Below, one piece after another: positions 1-4,673 of a stretch of DNA of 5,173 bases (position 1 is the first letter of the stretch; each line of letters begins with the position of its first letter). Both the position numbers and the translations under genes were made by a program. Source of the stretch: Deltaproteobacteria bacterium. Lineage in GTDB: Bacteria > Desulfobacterota > Binatia > UBA12015. The notes beneath the pieces are model-generated. The model did not search any database. It worked only from the letters and a program-made list of their open reading frames with translations, and was not told the DNA's origin. The stretch covers positions 1-5,173 of the forward strand of contig DLYX01000495.1 in the NCBI GenBank assembly GCA_003447545.1, in the 5' to 3' direction.

Positions 1-345
1 GGGTTGAAGCATCCTACGGTGGAGGCCCATGTCCGGATGGAGCAGGCAAGGTCGCACGTCTATGCCGCGGCGCATACTTTTGGCAAGGGTGCGCAGGGCG
101 AGATTGCGGTGCGGATGGCAAAGGCACAGACGGGGCCGGCATTGGCCTTTGCCGCCGATCGATCAATTCAGTTCCACGGCGGTTTTGGGTTCACCTACGA
201 ATGCGATGCGCAGCTATACAGGCGGCGTGCTCTTTGGGGCGAGAGTCAATACGGCGACGCCGTCCATCAGCGCCGCTTGTTGGCCCATCTGATGCTTTCA
301 GGGAACCTCTTTGCGGAAGGGGCTCGTGGGGGGCACTTCCTGTAG
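1..345 (+). CDS. acyl-CoA dehydrogenase, C-terminal fragment (5' end off window)
   Basis: The frame is open from base 1 and ends at TAG 343-345, so only the last 114 codons are present. It is the C-terminal all-alpha domain of a flavin-dependent acyl-CoA dehydrogenase, an enzyme that introduces the alpha,beta double bond into acyl-CoA thioesters in the cytoplasm. Visible support: the start K-H-P-T-V-E-A-H, where the family commonly has an (F/L)Q-x-(I/V)KH-(P/x) helix; an E-Q-A-R-S helix; and the signature Q-F-H-G-G-F-G-F-T-Y-E-C-D followed by L-Y-R-R-R-A, typical of the branch with GFTWE-x-D-x-H-L-Y-x-R-R-A. The substrate cannot be told from this part; such enzymes act in fatty acid, steroid side-chain or aromatic acid breakdown. 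It converges on the next gene, whose stop lies 122 bases away. Family assignment is strong; the substrate is unknown. Confidence 0.93.
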   Translation, partial: GLKHPTVEAHVRMEQARSHVYAAAHTFGKGAQGEIAVRMAKAQTGPALAFAADRSIQFHGGFGFTYECDAQLYRRRALWGESQYGDAVHQRRLLAHLMLSGNLFAEGARGGHFL

Positions 346-346
346 A

Positions 347-380
347 AATGCCGCCGGACCGGAACGGTCTCGGCGGCATT
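347..380 (+). terminator. GC-rich hairpin just after the acyl-CoA dehydrogenase stop
   Basis: A perfect 9-bp stem pairs 347-355 (aatgccgcc) with 372-380 (ggcggcatt). Inside it gacc 357-360 pairs with ggtc 366-369 around a five-base loop. It starts one base after the stop codon. No T-run follows on the plus strand (gttcggtaaaa), so if it terminates transcription it is not a classic intrinsic terminator. It could also act on the opposite strand, being symmetric. The structure is seen; the terminator role is inferred from its position between convergent genes. Confidence 0.5.
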
Positions 381-387
381 GTTCGGT

Positions 388-443
388 AAAAGAAGACCAA
401 CGCGACCCACTCACCTCGGCTGCGGGGGATGAGCCGAAGTGAG
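388..443 (-). terminator. hairpin plus T-rich tract downstream of the propeller gene
   Basis: Bases 410-421 (ctcacctcggct) pair with 432-443 (agccgaagtgag) in a 12-bp stem with one C/A mismatch and a 10-base loop. Read on the minus strand it lies 25 bases beyond the TGA of the large gene. It is followed, after about 15 bases, by TTCTTTT (388-394). The gap between stem and T-tract is longer than in a standard intrinsic terminator, so it is a candidate only. With the 347-380 hairpin it insulates the two convergent genes. Confidence 0.45.
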
Positions 444-467
444 GTGAGCCGCGCTGCTCTCCTTCTC

Positions 468-3341
468 TCAGAAGTCGTCGGAGATCGGTGTTCTGAGAGA
501 CTGTAATTCCTCCTGCAGCGCTGTGGTTTGGCAGATATGCATCTCGGAGATGCTGGTTGCCGTATCACAGTCACTCCCGGTGCCCAGAAGCGACAGGCTT
601 GCGATGTCTTCGTCGCTGCACGCTCGAGAAACCTGGCTCAGAGAACGCATGGCGGCAGATTCGATGCTGGAGAGCGCCGACGCATTGGGGCATTCGGTCT
701 CCTCGTCCTTCTCGATCTGGCGTTCGCATTTGGAGATCTGTTTAAGTGCCTGCTGCAGCAGACCGCCGTACGCTCGACCGATTGCCTTCTGGCATTTATC
801 AGCTGTGCCTCCCCGTGCAGCGACATCGGCGCCATACTGCCGTTCGAGTTGAGAGGCGACCAGAGTATCGGCATCCTCCTTCAGGCAGGTCTCGAGCTCC
901 GAGACTGTCTGTGCATGAACGCAGCTGCCGGGCCAGCTCGCGCCAAGGGCCGTGACCGCGTCGTCCGAGCATTTGCGACTCAAGTCGATCTTCTGGGTCG
1001 CCTTGTCGAGTTTGGCCGCGGCCTTTGCCGATGGGCAGCTGTTGCCTGATTTCAGCGAGGCATCAAAACAGCCACGCCATGCCTTTGCGCTGCTTCGGAT
1101 ATAAGTATCGCGTACCTTGTCGAATCCGGCACGGCATTTTGTGATCGTCCTGGAAGCGTGACCGAGGCTGCTCAGCGAGGATGAAGTCCCCGCGATCAGC
1201 TCATCCCAAAGCAGCACATTGACATCCTCGAAGGGGGTCGGTGAGATCAGGGTCGAGCTCCAGCTTCCGCCACAGAGCCTGAGTCGATAGATCTGGTCGC
1301 CCGTCGCTGCGTAGAACTCCTCGGCACAGCCGCCGCCCGGTGCCGGGTTGTAGGTGACGGCCTTGTATTCGGCCGCGCCGGTGGGAATGGAGGTGACGGT
1401 GGACATGTCGGTCCAGATCCATGAGCCGCTTAGCTCGCCGCGGAACAGACCGCCCGAGGCGGCTACGTAGACAGGGGAGGTCGTCGGGCCATCCAAGTCG
1501 TAGACGATCGAGGCGTCCAGATTTGCCAAGGTCGTTGCCTTGCTGAAGGTGCCCGTGCCGCAGCCGGTGAGGGAACCGATTTTGGCATACATGCCGCGGT
1601 GGTTGGGGTCGAGATCATCGTCCTTGCCGACGCCCACCCAGAACTTGGTGTTGGTCAGTTGAATATCCCGGACCAGCATCGAGTTGCCGGCGGTCGTCCA
1701 TGCCGGGTCCATCTGCCAGGTCGCGCCGTTGTCAGTGGAGCAGGCAACCCCGCCGCCGACGTGCCCGGTATCCCAATCGCCGAAGCTGATGTAGAGATCA
1801 TCGGCATTGGATGGTGAAGCCACGATGCTGGTGATCTCGATGGTGTTGTCATCGAAGTGGTAGCCCACTGCATCGACCTGAGCGTCGAAGACCTGAGTAT
1901 AGGATCCGCCGGTTAGCCCCTGATTGGTGGCTCGGTAGAGATCGCCGCTGTCATTTCCCGCAAATACATTCTCCATGATGGTTCCATCGAGATCGTAATC
2001 CTGCAGGAAAGTTGCCGTGATGGGCGCCCCGTCGCTGGCCGGGAAAATCGGATAAGTCCAGGTCGGATAGGTTCCCGTATGGGTCAGGAAATCCTGTGTG
2101 ATGCCGATGCCTGTCTTGCCTCCGATCACGAAGGTATCCTTGGTGGTCGTTGTGGTGGAGACCTGATCCATATCATCGATCAAGATCGCGGCGACGCCTC
2201 GATTTCCGGCCAGTTCTCCCAGGGCGGTCCAGCTGCCCGTGGCGATGCTGAACTCTCCGATGAACCAGTCGGTTGCATAGAAGACGGTGCCGGCGTTATT
2301 GGGGTCAATCGCCATGCTGTAGTCGTTGCTGTGGATCGCACCCAGTGTTCGCGCCTGATTTGGCATGCTCGTGAAGGTGTGGCCGTAGTCGACCGAGACA
2401 CCCGAGATGGCGTAGATGCGGGCATTGGCTGCATCGAATTGCATCTGCTGGAAGTAGTGGGGCGCATCGGTGGTGGTGGTCCAGGTCGTGCCGCCGCCCG
2501 CGCCGCGGTAGACGCTATTGCTCGGTGAGGAACCCGTGACGAAAATCAGCGGCGCGTCAGCGATCGCCGTGTCGGGGTATACGAAAACGCGCTCGATGAT
2601 CCCGTCGAGCGAAGGGACTGTGATCATGGTGCCAACCGTGTATCCCGCGCTGTAGGTCAGGGGGTAGAGCTCGGTGGTGCCTGCGTTGTGCACAGTCGCC
2701 CAGAGCATCGGGTTGGTGGGATCATCCGTGTAGGCGGTGATCGACACGACCTGCGCCATCGCGACGGGCGTGGCCAGAAGCGTCCACGTCGTGCCTCCGT
2801 CGGTTGTGCGGTAAATATTGCCATCGTCACTGCCTACGTAGGTGCCGCTGACGTGCCCCAGAACGGTGGATATACGTTCCACCACGGCCGAACCGTTATG
2901 GAACACGCCTCCATTGGTAACCGTACCCCAGCCGGTGCGGTTAAAGGGGCAGGAGGCATTGGCGATCAGTTTGCCGTTGTTCAAGGTGCCGAAGATGGTG
3001 CCGGCGCCTGAGCCCAAAGTGGACGCGGTGATGTCGGCTTCGAGTTCGTCCATCTCGCCCGGTCGGCCGAAGAAGATCGGATCCCACGCTGTGCCGGCTG
3101 TGTTGAGGATCACGCCGCCCTGGTCGCCACGCACGGCGGACAGCAGGCGGGTCTGAGCCGTACAGTCGGAATAGCTCACGATATCCTTGGCCTGGCCACC
3201 GAAGATGCCGAGGCCCACCCTCACCACCGCGGCGGTAGAGCTTGGCGCGAAGCTGAGGCTGACCAGCAGGGCGCTGAGTGCGGTACACAGGCCCGCTTTG
3301 ATGGTTTTGCTTCGATAATGTCCTGAATTTGAGTTTCGCAT
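468..3341 (-). CDS. secreted Asp-box beta-propeller protein with two C-terminal six-Cys helical repeats
   Basis: A 957-residue protein if started at the ATG 3339-3341. That start has GGGGGA four bases upstream and leads directly into a signal peptide: basic N-region (H8, R10, K12, K15), hydrophobic core around 16-32, likely cleavage after A37/A38. The frame extends to a GTG at 3368 (966 residues), less likely because it lies in a stem and has a weaker ribosome site. Residues about 40-720 are rich in G, T, S, D and aromatics and carry Asp-boxes, S/T-x-D-x-G-x-T-W: TTDGGTTW 179-186, STDNGATW 535-542, SVDYGHTF 316-323 and a degenerate copy near 282-287. Asp-boxes occur in BNR/sialidase-like, GH74-like and Ycf48-like propellers; no catalytic set is recognisable here, so enzyme activity should not be assumed. 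Residues 736-937 hold two helical six-Cys repeats. It probably works outside the cytoplasm, with the cysteines as disulfides. Function unknown. Confidence 0.9.
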   Translation of the reverse strand: MRNSNSGHYRSKTIKAGLCTALSALLVSLSFAPSSTAAVVRVGLGIFGGQAKDIVSYSDCTAQTRLLSAVRGDQGGVILNTAGTAWDPIFFGRPGEMDELEADITASTLGSGAGTIFGTLNNGKLIANASCPFNRTGWGTVTNGGVFHNGSAVVERISTVLGHVSGTYVGSDDGNIYRTTDGGTTWTLLATPVAMAQVVSITAYTDDPTNPMLWATVHNAGTTELYPLTYSAGYTVGTMITVPSLDGIIERVFVYPDTAIADAPLIFVTGSSPSNSVYRGAGGGTTWTTTTDAPHYFQQMQFDAANARIYAISGVSVDYGHTFTSMPNQARTLGAIHSNDYSMAIDPNNAGTVFYATDWFIGEFSIATGSWTALGELAGNRGVAAILIDDMDQVSTTTTTKDTFVIGGKTGIGITQDFLTHTGTYPTWTYPIFPASDGAPITATFLQDYDLDGTIMENVFAGNDSGDLYRATNQGLTGGSYTQVFDAQVDAVGYHFDDNTIEITSIVASPSNADDLYISFGDWDTGHVGGGVACSTDNGATWQMDPAWTTAGNSMLVRDIQLTNTKFWVGVGKDDDLDPNHRGMYAKIGSLTGCGTGTFSKATTLANLDASIVYDLDGPTTSPVYVAASGGLFRGELSGSWIWTDMSTVTSIPTGAAEYKAVTYNPAPGGGCAEEFYAATGDQIYRLRLCGGSWSSTLISPTPFEDVNVLLWDELIAGTSSSLSSLGHASRTITKCRAGFDKVRDTYIRSSAKAWRGCFDASLKSGNSCPSAKAAAKLDKATQKIDLSRKCSDDAVTALGASWPGSCVHAQTVSELETCLKEDADTLVASQLERQYGADVAARGGTADKCQKAIGRAYGGLLQQALKQISKCERQIEKDEETECPNASALSSIESAAMRSLSQVSRACSDEDIASLSLLGTGSDCDTATSISEMHICQTTALQEELQSLRTPISDDF
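531..1136 (-). repeat. two tandem six-cysteine helical repeats (protein level)
   Basis: Within the large secreted protein, cysteines 736, 758, 769, 791, 807 and 819 and again 850, 872, 884, 908, 925 and 937 follow one spacing: C-x21-C-x10/11-C-x21/23-C-x15/16-C-x11-C. The second unit begins C-Q-K-A-I-G-R-A and both have C-P after the third cysteine's position and C-S-D after the fourth. The stretches between are Ala/Lys/Glu/Leu-rich and look alpha-helical, unlike the beta propeller before them. The units are about 114 residues apart and clearly diverged at sequence level, so they are an old duplication. I recall similar C-Q-K-A-I-G repeats in uncharacterised proteins of Binatia-like genomes, but have not checked. 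A disulfide-stapled helical bundle is inferred. Confidence 0.8.
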
Positions 3342-3345
3342 GGTA

Positions 3346-3363
3346 TCCCCCGCGTTCTGGGGG
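3346..3363 (-). promoter_or_regulatory. Shine-Dalgarno of the propeller gene, inside a hairpin
   Basis: On the minus strand GGGGGA (3346-3351) stands four bases before the ATG 3339-3341 and is the best ribosome site for that start. The five Gs pair perfectly with CCCCC at 3359-3363 around a seven-base loop (AGAACGC on the minus strand). In this folded state the ribosome site would be hidden. Position and pairing are seen; translational control is inferred. A short five-pair G-C hairpin could also be chance in high-GC DNA. Confidence 0.5.
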
Positions 3364-3412
3364 TGCACTTTCCACGGGCCGGAGCTTTTTTGCCGCCGAC
3401 TGGAAAGGCACC
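3362..3412 (-). promoter_or_regulatory. bulged long stem in the leader of the propeller gene
   Basis: Plus-strand ggtgcactttcca (3362-3374) pairs with tggaaaggcacc (3401-3412): 12 base pairs with one bulged base. The apical part on the minus strand contains GGC-GGC-A6-GCTCC-GGCC, which can form a further short stem, and an A6 stretch. The stem shares bases 3362-3363 with the hairpin that hides the Shine-Dalgarno, so the two cannot both form fully, a layout seen in cis-regulatory leaders. It does not match any riboswitch consensus I can recall: the conserved CAGGGCAAACC half of the cyclic-di-GMP-I class is absent despite a vague likeness in the GC-A-rich-GCTCCGGCC part. It could also be a palindromic DNA site. 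Confidence 0.4.
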
Positions 3413-3502
3413 CGATATGGATCTGCGGGAAACGAAATGCAACCTCCGTGCCGGACTGAAAATGCTGAAAAGCCTCGGTTTTTAAAGCGCCCCTTGGTGC
3501 GC

Positions 3503-3544
3503 CGGTAACTAGATGTTTCCAAAAAGCGGAACGTCCAGTTACCG
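3503..3544. repeat. 42-base near-palindromic hairpin
   Basis: cggtaact (3503-3510) pairs perfectly with agttaccg (3537-3544). After one mismatch (3511/3536) the inner bases continue: gatgtt 3512-3517 with aacgtc 3530-3535 (one G-T pair), a bulged T at 3518, and cc 3519-3520 with gg 3528-3529, closing on the loop aaaaagc. That is about 16 pairs in 42 bases. It lies upstream of the propeller gene and is followed on the minus strand by GCGCACCAAGGGGCGC then TTTAAAAA. It may be a transcriptional hairpin, a binding site or a small mobile palindrome; the sequence does not decide. Confidence 0.5.
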
Positions 3545-3547
3545 CGA

Positions 3548-3570
3548 TCGCCCCGGATTACGGGGGGCGA
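3548..3570. repeat. short GC-rich inverted repeat
   Basis: tcgcccc (3548-3554) pairs with ggggcga (3564-3570) around a nine-base loop. It sits next to the longer hairpin at 3503-3544 and to a GCGATCGC palindrome (3544-3551). It has no T-run on either side, so it is not a standard terminator. In DNA this rich in G and C, a seven-pair stem is only weak evidence. Confidence 0.3.
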
Positions 3571-3659
3571 GGGGCGGAAGGGTTTCGGAAAATCTCCCGA
3601 GGAGCAGGACGGTGGTTGAGGCGGAGCCTTTGCCGGAACCTCGAGGTGCCAGAGACCTG

Positions 3660-3701
3660 CCTGTATGGGGAGCACGGAATTCCCCGCGCTCCCCGCACAG
3701 G
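3660..3701 (-). terminator. strong hairpin downstream of the GEVED protein gene
   Basis: Two nested arms pair: cctgt (3660-3664) with acagg (3697-3701), then a two-by-two internal loop, then ggggagc (3667-3673) with gctcccc (3688-3694), giving 12 pairs around a 14-base loop. It begins 17 bases after the TAG of the GEVED protein gene on the minus strand. No T-run follows (CAGGTCTCTGG), so it may protect the mRNA end or pause transcription instead of terminating intrinsically. The structure is seen; the role comes from position. Confidence 0.45.
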
Positions 3702-3718
3702 GATGTATCGGTTTCAGG

Positions 3719-4672
3719 CTAGCCGCGGCCGAGTTCGCCGACGTAGCCGTTGGATCGCTGCATCCATTCCTTCTCACGGTCGTAGATCACCGTGCCATCA
3801 ATGGTAAGCGTGACCCGAATATTAGGGTCGGCAGCAGCACTCATGTCGGTAAACGCCTTGAACGACCACCGCCAGACGCCATCGCGGTTGATCGACAGCA
3901 GCATGTAGAAAATACCGTCTCTGGCCCCGGAGCCCTTCCGGGCATCGCGGTCCAGATAGCGCCAACGATGTCCACGCTTGGGTACCGCGCCGGCCTCCAG
4001 CGTACCGGAGTAGACGAGATCCCCGCCGCTGCGGATCTCCACGAAGAACTCCGAGACGGACGGGTTGAAGTCGGCGGGCAGGTCGAGACCCGCGCGGATG
4101 TAGAGGTAGTCGTCTGCGTTTCGCTTGAACCGAACCCTTGACGGGCAGGGATGGTTGCAGATCGCCGCATAGGAAGTCGGTCCCGGTGTGGCAACGACGG
4201 TGGGCGCCGGGGTCGGTTCGGGAGTCGGTTCCGGGGTCGGTTCCGGTGTAGGCGCTGGTGTCGGAGCCGGGTCCTGAATTGCAGGTACCGCAAGATCTTC
4301 CACTTCGCCGTTGGATGCTGGTCCCGTGGCCACGCTCAACTCGCCGTCATCACTGGCGATACGGATTCGCGCAAACGACGTTCCGGAAGTCGCGCTGGCA
4401 GGAATGGCCCAGGTAAGCGTTGCCGCCGACTCTCCTGCGCTGACCCCTACCAAATTCGACATTTCGTCCAGGCCATCGAAGCTGCCATCAGCGTTCCAGT
4501 CGATCCAGCCTCGCACGAATGCATTCGAGCCCGTACTGTTGCTGACCGGAATTTCGATATCGTAGGCAGACTGGCCAATCACGTAGTTGCTGAACACAGA
4601 GCTTGTGATGTCTTCGTCGTCGATATCACGGAGATTGTCCCCTACGTCATCGAGCTTGTCCCCCAGGGGGGC
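3719..4672 (-). CDS. GEVED-domain extracellular protein, N-terminus missing (frame open to ATG at 5098)
   Basis: Ends at TAG 3719-3721. Numbering from base 4672, the order is: an acidic lead-in with D-D-E-D; a GEVED domain, about residues 20-130, with G-W-I-D-W-N-A-D-G-S-F-D-G, then A-x-I-R-I-A-S-D-D-G and the name motif G-E-V-E-D at 122-125; a Pro-Thr linker 135-158; and a C-terminal beta domain, about 171-317, opening with C172/C176 and ending near Y-D-R-E-K-E-W. GEVED domains are known in secreted, surface and adhesin-like proteins. The C-terminal domain resembles, from memory, an uncharacterised domain of Binatia-type proteins (D-M-S-A-A followed by a beta strand). No start codon or signal peptide lies near 4672. 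The frame runs on to an ATG at 5098 (459 residues), but that part looks like the antisense of a real plus-strand protein, so I treat the gene as lacking its true N-terminus. The boundary is approximate to 20-40 bases. Substrate or partner unknown. Confidence 0.75.
   Translation of the reverse strand, partial: APLGDKLDDVGDNLRDIDDEDITSSVFSNYVIGQSAYDIEIPVSNSTGSNAFVRGWIDWNADGSFDGLDEMSNLVGVSAGESAATLTWAIPASATSGTSFARIRIASDDGELSVATGPASNGEVEDLAVPAIQDPAPTPAPTPEPTPEPTPEPTPAPTVVATPGPTSYAAICNHPCPSRVRFKRNADDYLYIRAGLDLPADFNPSVSEFFVEIRSGGDLVYSGTLEAGAVPKRGHRWRYLDRDARKGSGARDGIFYMLLSINRDGVWRWSFKAFTDMSAAADPNIRVTLTIDGTVIYDREKEWMQRSNGYVGELGRG
4199..4270 (-). repeat. 12-base repeat encoding a Pro-Thr-Pro-Glu/Ala linker
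   Basis: Read on the minus strand this stretch encodes alternating P-T-P-E and P-A-P-T units with a 12-base period, for example three successive P-E-P-T units. Such rigid, protease-resistant linkers typically join extracellular domains. Here it separates the GEVED domain from the C-terminal beta domain. Synonymous codon differences (ACC, ACT, ACA) show it is not a recent slippage expansion. It is the counterpart of the Thr-Pro run at the right edge. Confidence 0.85.
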
Positions 4673-4673
4673 A
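4657..4673. other. imperfect palindrome at the strand switch
   Basis: The core cccccaggggg (4660-4670) is a perfect inverted repeat about one central A, and the arms extend to 4657 and 4673 with one mismatch (4659/4671). Minus-strand coding signal ends here and plus-strand coding signal begins here. Short inverted repeats are found at fold-back amplification chimeras and at some inversion breakpoints, but an isolated 11-base GC palindrome can also be chance. Confidence 0.4.

Larger units (their letters stand above)
3342..3718 (-). other. 377-base intergenic region with several inverted repeats
   Basis: This gap between two minus-strand genes has no convincing gene in either direction; the short frames crossing it lack ribosome sites and recognisable products. 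It contains, in minus-strand order, a hairpin at 3660-3701 after the upstream gene, a hairpin at 3548-3570, a long bulged hairpin at 3503-3544, a direct repeat of ctgaaaa (3456-3462 and 3465-3471), a stem at 3362-3412 and the ribosome-site hairpin. A possible promoter is TTGCAT (3437-3442) with CATATC (3414-3419) 17 bases on, but each box matches only three of six consensus bases. The length and structures suggest the two genes are separate transcription units. Confidence 0.55.

Noticed and set aside
528..1049. Plus-strand open frame opposite the cysteine-rich repeats
   Set aside because: It lies wholly antisense to a well-supported coding region and shows no family features.
2079..2528. Plus-strand open frame of 149 codons opposite the propeller
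   Set aside because: It is a shadow of the propeller gene; its composition mirrors the antisense codons and there is no ribosome site.
3342..3368. GTG at 3368 as the start of the propeller gene
   Set aside because: It would add nine residues before the signal peptide, has a weaker ribosome site and lies in a predicted stem; the ATG at 3341 has GGGGGA at suitable spacing.
3375..3412. Possible cyclic-di-GMP-I riboswitch
   Set aside because: Only the GC-A-rich-GCTCCGGCC portion vaguely resembles the class; the conserved CAGGGCAAACC half and the GAAA-type loop arrangement are not present.
3414..3442. Promoter TTGCAT-17-CATATC on the minus strand
   Set aside because: Each box matches only three of six consensus bases, and the implied start would cut into the long leader stem, so it is not listed as a feature.
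2941..3777. A 278-residue minus-strand open frame spanning the intergenic region and the start of the propeller gene
   Set aside because: It overlaps the propeller gene in another frame, has an Arg/Pro-rich composition typical of shifted frames and has no recognisable domain.
3665..4141. Plus-strand open frame of 158 codons opposite the GEVED protein's C-terminal domain
   Set aside because: It is in the codon-antisense register of a supported gene, with no domain and no plausible ribosome site.
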